Source: Gnomoniopsis sp. IMI 355080 (Eukaryota > Ascomycota > Sordariomycetes > Diaporthales > Gnomoniaceae). Taken from it: a stretch of 64,000 nucleotides of DNA. This document shows, piece by piece, positions 24,054 to 34,511 of the stretch. Within the stretch, counting starts at the first letter, position 1; each line of letters starts with the position of its first letter. Made by a program: the position numbers and the translations under genes. Location: assembly GCA_027946555.1 (NCBI GenBank), contig JAPEVC010000090.1, positions 62,001-126,000 on the forward strand, read 5' to 3'. The notes under the pieces are model-generated. The model did no database searches. It saw only the letters and a program-made list of their open reading frames with translations, and was not told where the DNA came from.

Positions 24054-24437
24054 CTACTCTCCCCACTTAACGCCATCCGCCTCCTTCTTCTTTGCTAACC
24101 CACCCAATTTCTCGACCGCGCTCTTCAAACTTTGGACGTCTGCACCGCGAATGAGCGGTTGCCCGTTGACTCCCACTTGCTTCCCGTTCTTGAAGAACAT
24201 GAATGTTGGCATGGCCGAGACGCCGTATTGCGCGGCAACTTGCTTGTTGTGGTCGACATTGATTTTCGCAAAGGCCAGGTAGCCCGGCACGGACGAGGCT
24301 TTGGCAAACTGTTCGTAAATGGGTGCAATTTGCTTGCAAGGACCGCACCAGTCGGCGTAGAAGTCCGTTACGACGTACATATTCGAAGAGAGAAGCGAGG
24401 CGAACTCGGAGGCCGTGGCGGGATGGGAGACGCTCAT
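24054..24437 (-). CDS. Thioredoxin
   Basis: A single exon encodes 127 residues. The active site WCGPC sits in TDFYADWCGPCKQIAPIYEQF; the cis-Pro loop AMPTFMFFKNGK and the GADVQSLKSAVEKL C-terminal helix complete a full thioredoxin fold. Reduced thioredoxin donates electrons to peroxiredoxins, ribonucleotide reductase and similar targets. There is no signal peptide, so cytosolic location is expected. A Lys-rich tail (AKKKEADGVKWGE) extends about 15 residues past the fold. The pattern resembles the thioredoxin half of fungal thioredoxin-PITH proteins, but no PITH domain follows. The ATG at 24437 is the natural start. Confidence 0.92.
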   Translation of the reverse strand: MSVSHPATASEFASLLSSNMYVVTDFYADWCGPCKQIAPIYEQFAKASSVPGYLAFAKINVDHNKQVAAQYGVSAMPTFMFFKNGKQVGVNGQPLIRGADVQSLKSAVEKLGGLAKKKEADGVKWGE

Positions 24438-25527
24438 CTTGGAGAGTTCGAGGCGGAAAGTTGGCTATGATATTGTGACGCGAGTTATCGGGTGATTAAT
24501 GTGACGATCTGTTGGTCGGAGTAATGGATTTTGCTTTTTGCTTGCTCTGTTGTTGAAGTAAAGTCGTCTTTGTTCGGCGCAGCTGTTGATGTTGGCATAT
24601 CAAGGTGGGATGGCGTTATCTTATCGACAACCCTGCAATCCCGCATTTGTCATGTGGGGTTACGTGCGCCTACCACGCGAGTGGCTTCTAGAAGCTGCGA
24701 TACCTTCATTACCATCATCAACATAATATGTCGCATGCTACAATACTCCGGCTTGGTCTGTTTCCCACTTCCAAACAGTTCTGTTCCTACATCTATATAC
24801 CTAACGTGTCATTCAAGGCTCGAGTATTAGCTTGCGTTGCTAAGTGAATTGGTAGGTTCTCCTTGTCTGTGCCTTGAATGTACAAGGGGCCACTGCGCCA
24901 AATGCTTTTGGTAACCTTACCTCAATACAATCTTCCCTTGTATGTTTGGAACTTAGTATTTCGCCGACACAGCAGCCATGCCTGTTTTCCTACAACTATT
25001 TTTAAAAGACAGCGCATGGGCTGTTCGAGACATCGTCGAACACATTGGAACTTGCGAGCACGCTTCTTGGGGAGTAGCGGGTTAGAGGAGGCCAAAGTTG
25101 AACCGATGCAAAGAGCGCAGTCACCACCTCCAACCAACATGCAATATCATATCCAAATAGTAGGATAAGTGTGCACAACATGCATGGGCTCGGCAGTTTG
25201 CCAACCTCGCCGACCCTGGCACGCGCTTACGCAGTCCGTCAGCTTCGCCGACAACTCATGAGGCACGCCGCGGCAGCCCGTCAGCTTCGCCGCTACTTTT
25301 TCAGGCACGCCGAACTGCAAACTCCAATAATTGCTTGCAAACCCAGCCAAGGCGAGAAGAAAGTGATGTCTGCGTCACATTATAAATGATGAAGCTCCGT
25401 GGACGACATCAACCTGCCTGCCTCTTCGAAATCATGTGCTCCACAGCAAGAGCAACACCCCATCCATCTATCGTTGAAATACTGTGGTCATTCAACTTTG
25501 ACCTCACCAGGGTTCACTCAAGCAGCC
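24438..25527. other. Spacer with GC-rich tandem repeat
   Basis: No gene is seen. It contains the thioredoxin promoter, a tandem repeat (25231-25312) and the promoter of the dehydrogenase pseudogene. Confidence 0.45.
25231..25312. repeat. Two-copy imperfect tandem repeat, 42-bp period
   Basis: The units at 25231-25270 and 25273-25312 share GTCAGCTTCGCCG in the first half and AGGCACGCCG at the end, differing mainly in a central block of about 10 bases. It is GC-rich against its surroundings. Confidence 0.75.
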
Positions 25528-26661
25528 ATGTCTGGCAAATACGCGCAACTTCACCAGCCTGAGATCGTGGCCGGCCCGGGTGATGCTCGTCCGACTGGGC
25601 TGCAAGTCCTGCAGGACGAGGACCGTTTCGACGGCTCACTCCGTGGCAAAGTGGCCGTCGTCACTGGCTGTTCCTCCGGGATTGGTGTCTCACTCGTCGA
25701 AGCTTTGGCAGCAGCTGGGATAGCCATCTACGCCGGCGTCCGAGCCATCAGCATGAATCGTGCCAGAGAAGCACTGGCTTCTGTCCTGAGCGATCCAAAC
25801 ACCAAATAGAAGATCCATCTCATCGACTTAGATCTCACCAGCCTTGGCAGTGTCAAATCATTTGCCAATCAGGTTAAAAGGTGCGAACAGCAGGTCAACC
25901 TCCTCATCAACAATGCCGGGGTAATGGCCGTCCCCACGCGCGAAGTCACTACGGACGGCCTCGAGATGCAATTTGGTACCAATCATGTCGCTCACTTCTA
26001 CCTGTTCCAATGTCTGAAGGCTCAGCTTTTGGCTGGCGCACAGAGTTCGCCTGATTTTGCCACCCGCGTTGTCAACACCAGCAGCTCTGGGCACCGGGCT
26101 AGTACAGTGGATTTGGACGACATCAACCTCGAGGCTGAGGGTAAATACAATCAATTTAAGGCGTATGGACATTCCAAGACGGCCAGTATCGTATGTATGC
26201 CCTCTATCAAGCGACGGAGCCCTGTCTCGCTCCGAGATCCACAACCCTGCAGATAGGAATTTGCTCCTAACGCGTCTCAGTGGACGACTAATCACATCGA
26301 ACGTCTGTATGGTTCCCAGGGTATACACGGCTACAGCGTCATGCCAGGCGGCGTCGAGACTGGGCTGCAAAAGCATATCCAAGATCTGATGAAGACAGTG
26401 CAGTCCATGCCTCAGCGGGTGAAATACATGAAGAGCGTGCAGCAGGGATGCGCCACCACGATCTGGGCGGCCACGGCGCGAGAGCTGGAGGGCAAGGGAG
26501 GCGTCTATTGCGAGGATTGTGAGGTGGCTGAGGCGGTGCCACAGGATCATCCAGATCCTACGATTGCGCCAGGATACGCACCGTGGGCATTTGATCCCGA
26601 GGGCGAGGCGAGACTTTGGGAGATTAGTCTGGGGCTGGTAGGGTTGACGAGCGAGGAGTAA
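25528..26661 (+). pseudogene. Short-chain dehydrogenase/reductase with in-frame stop
   Basis: Two exons (25528-26190, 26281-26661; 90-nt intron with CTCCTAAC branch) encode a full classical SDR of about 347 residues, except for a TAG at 25807-25809 after codon 93. Before the stop lies the Rossmann motif TGCSSGIG; after it, in the same frame, come LINNAGVM, the Ser region VVNTSSSGH, the catalytic YGHSK and the VMPGGVETGL segment. The remaining frame is undamaged, so the lesion is recent, or the base is a sequencing or assembly error. CAG to TAG by one C-to-T change would explain it. The relatives are NADP-dependent retinol-dehydrogenase-like fungal SDRs, frequently tailoring enzymes. A truncated 93-residue product would lack the active site. 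Confidence 0.8.
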
Positions 26662-28756
26662 GTAGGCCTTGCGTGGCCAGCGGGAGCCGTGGGGGCATGG
26701 GGCACGGTGCATAGTCCGCTCTTTCCTACGGAGCAGCCTCACGGCTGGGGAATCTGGGGGGTGCGTAGGTAAGGCATGGCATCAGAATTTAGGGGAACAT
26801 GCGGTCTGTCGATGTGGGATCTCTCCACGCATGCATGTCGTTCCATATTACAGTGCAGGCAGCTCACGAGGTCTGACTGTCTGGTCCGGGGAGCCGGCTG
26901 GATACGACCCTTCGAATAGAGTCTCGACCTCTGGGGAATCTCGTGGATAATAAGGGCGACATCAGCGATGAGTTTGCAGCTTTCTGCATCTCTGCATGCA
27001 AGCATACCGTCCTCTCCGGCGGCTGTCGAGTTCAGGGAGCTGGCCACATGCGAGGCGATAGCCTGTGTACGTAATCGAAGGGGTGCTATGTGGTTCAGGG
27101 AATGGGATGGGGACGTGAGCTCATTCGTGATGGCGGGAAGGCCGGAGAAATTCTTTTGCTTCTTCCGACCTTGGAGAGACTTCGGAGAATCAAATCTCTG
27201 AACCAACATGTCGATCGATCATCAGACCATCTGGTTCATGCGAGGCTGACAGCTAGATGCAACCATCTCAAAGTACTCTGGTGTGCTTGTGAAACCACTC
27301 GTCATGAGGACCAACACACGATACCTCCGATTATCCTTCAACGAGGCTTGCGACGAGGCTTGCAAGGTGGCTCGGAGAATTAGGAGTCAAGGGAGCCTTG
27401 TGCGTTTACCACATTCATTTACTTCTTAGAATATCCAAAGGGGCTCGATCAACACCAAACCGGGCTGTCGGACATCGGATAGCACCGCAGACATGCAGAA
27501 CAACTCAAACGCACGACAGAGGCAATCTGCTCGAATACGCTCCTGACGATCAGTCTGTTCGAGCTTTTCCTGAAGTGACGTCGGGCCTGGCGCTGAGCAC
27601 GGGTGGACCCTGACTCGAAGGGAAAACAGTTGGCTTTTTGACGGGTCTTTGCCGAGCATTTCAGCGGGAACAGACGTCATGATGGTGTTTCGGCGGATTC
27701 CCGAGAAGCGCCGTTGCGGTCCGGGTGGGTCCCATCCACCTCTTCCGGCAGAGCCGCATTTTTTTTGTGACCACCACCGATCAAAGCCGCCAAGCAGCCC
27801 TGCAGCAATGGTGACTGGGTGAGAGGCATTCTTTGAATGTCAGCCTTTTTCGACATGCTCCTTCTCACTTTCCGGTGCGGTGGTCTGTTTGGTATGCTGA
27901 TTAGGGCAGTCCCACCCGCGACTGTCGCTCTCAAGAAACAGCAATGTGTCCCGGGGAAGGCTCATTTGAACTCGGTCGACCCGGGCCTGCCTGCATACTG
28001 CACAGACCAAGTCTTGACTGGGTTGAAGAGGAAGATGGACCCATGGCCTTTATTCATGTGCCAACGCCGCAGAAACAAAATCTTACAGCACGAACAGGTA
28101 GTCTTTTCGCCGCATTGCTGTGATTCAGGTTCAGAGGCAACCTCAGAGGGATTGAGGAGGAAAAGATTTGACATTTTGCTAGAAGGTGACGTTGATCTAA
28201 CGAGACGCAGTATTGACTGACTCGACGTATCCCAGAGTGGCAATATCTTGGAGGCTTGTCGGTCTTGACACTTCACCATACAAGATTGCCATTGCCAACT
28301 CTCACCCACTCAAGCATGACGTCCTGCTGGGTTAGTTTTTTTCTGTTCGCGTCCGACAGGTTCGCCAATGCGCGAGCAGAGGGAATACCTCGGCGCCTCT
28401 GTGGACCGCCCGTGCCATTTCTCAGCCGAGCACTGGGTGAGAGCCAGCAGTATCCCACAATCCTACACCATCCACCCTTTCCACGGGGACTGTGGAGCCT
28501 GGAGACTCCATGCTCAGCAAGCAGGCCGGCTGGAAACTGGGGACACCACGTAACTTTTATGATAGTTCTCCGGAGCTGATAAATAGGTAAATATGAGTGA
28601 GCTGCTTCGATCGTCTTCCCCGGATTCACTCCTATTGATCACCCTCTCTCCTTTCCTCCTCTTGCATTGGAGTGAATTATATCTCATTGTCACTGTTCAG
28701 ACCTCCTCATCATCTGTGCTGGGAACAACACGCGTTAGTACGCGTTCAGTCACATC
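26662..28756. other. 2.1-kb spacer
   Basis: No gene is supported. The final 150 bp upstream of the MFS gene include a C/T-rich tract (about 28,620-28,670) typical of fungal promoters. Confidence 0.45.
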
Positions 28757-30687
28757 ATGTCTTCATACATGCCCTCGTTCGCGCACCCGCCATCCAGGCC
28801 GGGTTCGCTAGCAGCTTCCAGACCAAATTCCTATTACGGCGGCGTCGGCTCCAGGCCAGGCTCTTTCATCGGGTCGCAACCAACTTCTCCGATCGGAAGT
28901 CCATACGCCTCTCGTCCCGGAACCTCGCATGCACCGTCGCGGGCAGCTTCGCTTTCCAGACCAGCCAGCGTTGTCGGCGAGGTCGACGAGTCAGAAGAGA
29001 CAACACCAGACATCCTCTCCGTGATGGGCCATGAGACCGACATCAAGCGCGACGAGAAGGGCCAACCACTGGTCGGGCGCATTGTGGGTGGAAAATATGT
29101 CGATGTGGCCAATGAGTCCATTGACGCAGATTGTGGTCCTATCAAGACCGTTGAGGGCATCGACATGCCGCTCACCCTGACGGAGACTGTTGTACACAAC
29201 GAGAAAGAATACATTATCCTCACCTTCGCGACGGGCGACAAGGAGAACCCTTATGAGTGGAGCAAGTGGAAGAAGAGAGGTGTTACAACCATGCTTTGCC
29301 TCATGACCCTTTTTATCGGCCTCGCCACCACCGCATACAGCTCCGGTATCTCCAGCATGGTGAAAGAACTCAACTCCTCTACAGAACTCGGGCAAATGGG
29401 TCTCTTCACCTTCAACTTCGCCTGCGCGCTCACACCCATGATCCTCGCACCCTTCTGCGAACTTGTTGGTCGAAAAGTCATCTACGCTGGCGCCTTCCTC
29501 TGCTTCGACCTACTCTTCATTGGCCTTGCCCTCGGGCAGACTATCGGCACTATAATTGGCCTGCGGCTGCTCCTCGGTATCTTTGGCTGCGTCGGCACCA
29601 TCCTCGTCGGTGGCACTTTTGACGACATGTACGTGCCGCACGAGCGCTCGCGCCCCATGGCCATGTTTTCGTGGGTTGCCATCTTCGGCACTGTCGCCGC
29701 GCCCATTTACGCCGGCTTCATCGACCAGGCCATCGGATGGCGCTGGATTGAAGGTATCCAGGGCATCGCCAACGTGCCGCTGCTCATCGCTATCTTCCTC
29801 TTTTTCCCCGAGACGCGCGGCGGTGTCGCGCTGCACAAGCGCGCGACGGAGCTGCGCAAGGCCACCGGCGATGAGCGCTACGTGGCCGAGGGCGACATCT
29901 ACACACCGGATCTCAAGTCCATGCTGAAGGCCAGTTCCGTCAAGGCGATCAAGATGCTCTTCACCGAGCCGGTTGTTATGGCCTTCGGGCTGTGGATCGC
30001 CTTCTGCTGGGCCGTCACGTTCCTGTTCCTCTCCGTCATCACAATCACCTTTGCCGACAAGCGCGGATGGTCCGAGGGCATCGCAGGCCTTCCCTACATT
30101 GCCCTCGCTCTCGGCACCACCCTCGCTTGGGGTGCGCACCACTTCCAAATGCGCAGATACGACCGGCTCACCGCGGAGCCTAACACTGTCGTGTACCCAG
30201 AGGCTCGTCTGTACGGAGCCATGTTCGGCGCGATCTGGCTGCCGATTGGCCTGTTCATCTACAGCTTCACGCAGTACGAGTTCGTGCACTGGATCGGGCC
30301 GTGCATTGGGCTCGTATTGATCGCATTTGGTATTTACTTTGTGTTCGAGAGCACGTACAGCTACACGGCGGATTGCTATGGCGAGAGCGCAAGCTCGGCG
30401 ATTGCGGGCCAGGGTTTGATGCGGAACACGCTGGGCGCGGTGACACCGTTGTTTGCGACGCAATTCTTTGAGAATGTTGGGTAAGTTTCAAACCTTTATT
30501 GAGTCCCCTGCGAGCAGTGCTTGTATTCAAGTCAAAAGTCTATTGCTAACCTTGATGTGTTCACAGGAGCCAATATGCTGGTCTCATTCTCGCGCTGTTT
30601 GGCACCTTCTTGAGTCTGATTCCTTTCGTATTTATGAAATACGGACCCGTGTTGAGGGCGAGAAGTAAACTTGCCAAGGAGTTCTGA
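28757..30687 (+). CDS. MFS transporter, DHA1 polyamine/drug-efflux type
   Basis: Two exons (28757-30480, 30567-30687; 86-nt intron) encode 614 residues. The first 170 residues are cytosolic and rich in Ser, Pro, Gly and Arg, with repeated SRPGS-like units. Then NPYEWSKWKK, a common pre-helix-1 motif of this family, leads into 12 predicted helices. The motif after helix 2 reads APFCELVGRKVIY, and helix 4/5 has LRLLLGIFGCVGTILVGGTFDDMYVPHERSRPMA, typical of proton-coupled DHA1 exporters related to fluconazole-resistance and polyamine pumps. It probably sits in the plasma membrane and exports toxic cations or metabolites. Coding GC at third positions is high, suggesting good expression. The ATG at 28757 (catcATGT) is first in frame. 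Confidence 0.92.
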
Positions 30688-32970
30688 GGGAGGCTGTCCG
30701 CAGGCACACCCCTTGAAGATCACCCTGATCTGAGATCACTGCGTGCATCACTCTGCCCGGTCATTCAGAGGCCTGACTGCCCCCTTCTCCCGAGGGTTTA
30801 CGGGATAGTATAAGGAGGCAAAATGTGTATATAGGCACTTCCATGATGTAATATTTATTCTTTACAACCCACTGCTTTACCAACAAGGCCCTTCGCAAGT
30901 GCGATACGTAGCCATGATTCTTTACTGTGTAGGTGATCCGAAGTGTTGCGGTTGACACGGCTCAGCGAATCGTTCCACATGGTAGGTACACAGATGAGAG
31001 TGGTGAGCGTGAGATGGGTCATGAAGAAAGGTCATGAGGTATGGACAAGGACGACAATATGAAGCAAGATGTTTCAGTCACGAGGGTACTGAACAGCACG
31101 TTGTCAATATATAATTATGGGTATCGTTCCGGATATTTAAGTACCTAGGTAGGTTGTGGGTCCCTTACACCCAGATCCTTACCACGTGCTACCTGATGGC
31201 GTTGGAGAATATATCCGAATATCTGGTGCTCTGGCTCGGTCCGGAGCAGCTTTTGCCTTTTCCGGGAATGCTGGAAAATCTTGACCAGTTTTAGGCCAAA
31301 GGACCGAGGCTCTCAGTGATGCCCCCAAAGGCGAGGACTCCATTTCTACACAGTGGCATTAGCTGATCGACTCTTCCTCGGTACTTAGATGGTGAGACGT
31401 TTGACTGACCAGGGAGCTCTGTTCCCAAGTATTTAGTTTGCACGGGAGTTTTCTTTGCTCTCCTTTTGCGCTCTACAGAAATCAGCTTAAGTTATCATAA
31501 CTAGTGACGCTCGATCGGTAACTCACTTTTGGAGGGAAAGAGGAATGGCAAGGTTTTCCGCCATTCGAACGGTTCCTTAGACGATCAGAACCCAACTACT
31601 TCCAAAGCGCGACACAAAGTTTAATCCAAAGCGACGACTCACCTTGCGCGGTCTGAACTGGAAATATATATAAAATAAAAAGGCGCACCCTATTATAATT
31701 GCACATGCAACAACGTAAGGGATGCCAGGTTGGCACAGCCAAATGTTGCCGCTCTCGCATTGTGATGTCGGGCCTCGCTTGCTCATACTGCTCGCGTGAT
31801 CGCGTGCAGAAGTTGGTAGCCACATGGCAGGTAGACTTGTACGTCGACTCAAGCGACGCTCTCTATCATTACTTGCGAGATTGTTGGGTTGCGAACCAGT
31901 CTTGTGAGTGTCGACTCGTCCGCGGACGGCGACCCTCAGATTCAAATGCCAGCAAGAAAGAGGTGAGAAAGTAGATGATTGTAAGGATGGGGTCTCAACG
32001 ACGTTCTGGACGCAAAATATCCTGGAGATCACCTGCATGCAGGTCAGCCGTGAGGATTCAGCCTGAGCCTATTCCCTTTGTAGTAGCATGCTGCGCCGGG
32101 AATGTCCCATTGGCTCTCCCTTCGTTGGACGTGTGGTGTTCGCAGCGGAATGAGATCTAGGTCAGACACATGACGTCGTGCCCGTAGCACGAGTGTGGAT
32201 GAAGGATTTCCAATTTGTAGACTTTTATAGAAATCCGAAGGATCCGAGCTTACGTTACACGGAGGAGGGGCAGTTGAGGCTGGAGCGGCCCAGCTGCGTG
32301 AGCATAAGCCGAAAAAAAGGACGGATGAGGCGTTGGATGGATGTCAGATCACTTTCTTCGGACTTTGAGCATCCAGAAAACAAATGTCTCACAATTTCAC
32401 AGATTACTTAGGTATGTTGGGCGAGTCGCGCCAAAAGGCCGGACGAGAGTGGCACATTCACACGAGGGTTTGCATGAGACTAAGAAACAATGCAGAAACT
32501 TTGAGAACAATGCTGTAGCTTTTCTGGCTTGTTTGTTCATGAAATTCAGCCTATCTGAATAAATCCACGTTCCCGTTCATCGATCGGGACTGACATTGCC
32601 GACGAGTAAATGACTGGTCGACACCGCTGGACTACCCTTGGTGGAATGCCTAGCTCCTCGGTGAAGAACAAGTGAGAATTAAATCTCGTATTCTCGAGTC
32701 GGAAACTAAATGGGAACAAAGCAAACGAAGGACATTGGGAATTGGAAAAGAGTGATTTGGGCCCAGCCTGGGGGCCATTGGGGGCCTGAATCCCCAGACA
32801 AGAGCTGGCAGTGACCATCATTTTAATTTTCTTCAGATTGAGGGATCTATCGAAGCTTACAGGCATGAAAACGCCTCATAGGTACCGATTTAACGAGCGT
32901 ATATTTATTACCTAGGTATTGTTCATATCTTCTTCAAACGACACACACTCAACTGGCAGGTGCAGCATCT
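30688..32970. other. 2.3-kb spacer
   Basis: No firm gene. It contains TACCTAGGTA at 31142-31151 and 32909-32918 and one weak open frame (31577-32038, listed separately). Otherwise nothing is seen. Confidence 0.45.
31577..32038 (-). CDS. Possible small single-pass membrane protein
   Basis: A 153-codon frame starting with ATG at 32038 contains one hydrophobic segment (IPYVVACAIIIGCAFLFYIYFQF) followed by Arg/Lys residues, as in a single-pass membrane protein. No family is recognised, the upstream half is low in structure, and chance cannot be excluded. Confidence 0.22.
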   Translation of the reverse strand: MQVISRIFCVQNVVETPSLQSSTFSPLSCWHLNLRVAVRGRVDTHKTGSQPNNLASNDRERRLSRRTSLPAMWLPTSARDHASSMSKRGPTSQCESGNIWLCQPGIPYVVACAIIIGCAFLFYIYFQFRPRKVSRRFGLNFVSRFGSSWVLIV

Positions 32971-33603
32971 TCAGCGCACTTCGTTCAGCATATCTTTAGC
33001 CTTAGACAAGGCAGAATCCTCCAAGTCTTTGGCCTTCTCCGAAACAGTCCCTTCCAAATTCTTCACCCATTCCTTGAGATCTTCCTTATCATTATGAGGC
33101 TTGCTCTGAGGCTTGCCCTTTCCGTGGTCTGCAGTGTGATTCGTCACATGCATAAGGTTGAAGGTGCCATTGTGAGGCTTGCTGCCAATTGTGTGACTTG
33201 AGGGTGAAGCGTATCCGTGATCGTCATTTTGAGCAATGGGCATTCCAACGCTTGAAGCAGCGGACGGTGTAGGTATCACGACCATTGGCATCGGACCGCG
33301 TACATTGATCCTTTGGGTGGGCTCTGTACGGGGAACCTCTTGGGCAACGCTGTGGAAGCTCGGCATGCTCTCTCGAGGACTTGCGGCAGCGGGGCCTCGT
33401 GCAGGACCCTTGCCTTTATTGCCTTTGTTGCCGTGTACATCTCTATTTGCCAGCATGCTGCCATCTGTTGGTCCCGCTTGTTGGAACGTCGTGACTGTGA
33501 CGGTTCGGGTCATTACAACCTCGGACGTGCCCGCAAGGCGAGGCTCCAGGGCGGTAACGGCGGACGAGCCGATAAGGGCGGCGAGAATAGCAGTCGACTT
33601 CAT
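32971..33603 (-). CDS. Small secreted cysteine-free protein
   Basis: A single exon encodes 210 residues. Residues 1-18 (MKSTAILAALIGSSAVTA) form a clear signal peptide. The mature chain has no cysteine. It is Pro/Ser/Gly/His-rich in the middle, with NxT sites (NGT, NHT), and ends with an amphipathic charged helix (DKEDLKEWVKNLEGTVSEKA). No family is recognised. The lack of Cys separates it from classic Cys-rich effector-like proteins. The ATG at 33603 is the only reasonable start. Confidence 0.7.
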   Translation of the reverse strand: MKSTAILAALIGSSAVTALEPRLAGTSEVVMTRTVTVTTFQQAGPTDGSMLANRDVHGNKGNKGKGPARGPAAASPRESMPSFHSVAQEVPRTEPTQRINVRGPMPMVVIPTPSAASSVGMPIAQNDDHGYASPSSHTIGSKPHNGTFNLMHVTNHTADHGKGKPQSKPHNDKEDLKEWVKNLEGTVSEKAKDLEDSALSKAKDMLNEVR

Positions 33604-34511
33604 TGTCAGAGTTTAGACTTGTTTTATTCGAATGAGAAGTTTTTATTAAAGATAAAAGAACGAAATTCGGGTGAATTGAAGGAGACCAGCTGCCTTTGGA
33701 AATAGAATGGTACCGAGGAAGAAAATGATGAAGCGGTCAACGCTGAAGAGAAAGTGTACGATCACATTGGGATTGTAATGAGATCGAAGGTCTCAGACGC
33801 GAGGTAATTATAATGGAATTAAGATCACATGAAATCATGTTCACGAAAGTTGCCTCCTGGAACCACTTTTTCTTACTCGCAGTTGGGTGGGTGCGATGGC
33901 CAGAAGAACGGTGTCTCCAGCCACCTGTAACTGAGATGTGCTAGGCGACCATTGTTGAGAAACACGAAATGGACGTTTCATTAATTTTCCCATTCTCCGT
34001 GGATAAGGCCAAGCTTTTTGACATTCTTACGCCCCTCGTCGATCTGTGTCTACAGTAGGTCTGCTGCGATGACGGGGGCCCAGTGAGAGGCCAAACAGCC
34101 CCGGGTCTGAATCCTCAGGCCCGTCGCGGCCGTCTTATGACCAAAAACAGCCAGAAATGGAGGAATCGTTCAAATTAGCTTCACTCAATGCCTCATCAAT
34201 TGCTCCCGAGGTCACCAATCAGCTGATATATAGACAGGCGGGGCATCGTTAACCTGATCATGATATATACTAGACACTGGCCCAGCGACGGTCTGGCCAG
34301 TATTAAGTGTATGCTCAAAAATGGTCTCATCATTTATCTTTATCACAAGCAGGATTTGAGGGGAGATAGTAGACCAGGAAAATTAATAATCTGATCTCGA
34401 AGTTGATCATGGCAAATAAGCGTCTACCTATCATACCAAGTTAGGTACCCAGTATTGGAGCGTAGCCCAAATAAGACCTAACACCCGAGATGCACAGATA
34501 TCTGATGTTTC
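33604..34511. other. Spacer between secreted protein and glutaminase
   Basis: No gene is seen. It contains the promoter of the secreted protein gene (A-rich, 33,600-33,800) and the glutaminase 3' flank. Confidence 0.45.

Noticed and set aside
29510..30463. 317-codon minus-strand frame inside the DHA1 MFS gene
   Set aside because: It arises from strong third-position GC bias of the real gene; the peptide is low-complexity and charged with no domain.
12267..30687. A complete secondary-metabolite gene cluster
   Set aside because: No PKS, NRPS, terpene cyclase or prenyltransferase is present between or beside the P450s, so calling it a cluster would overstate the evidence.
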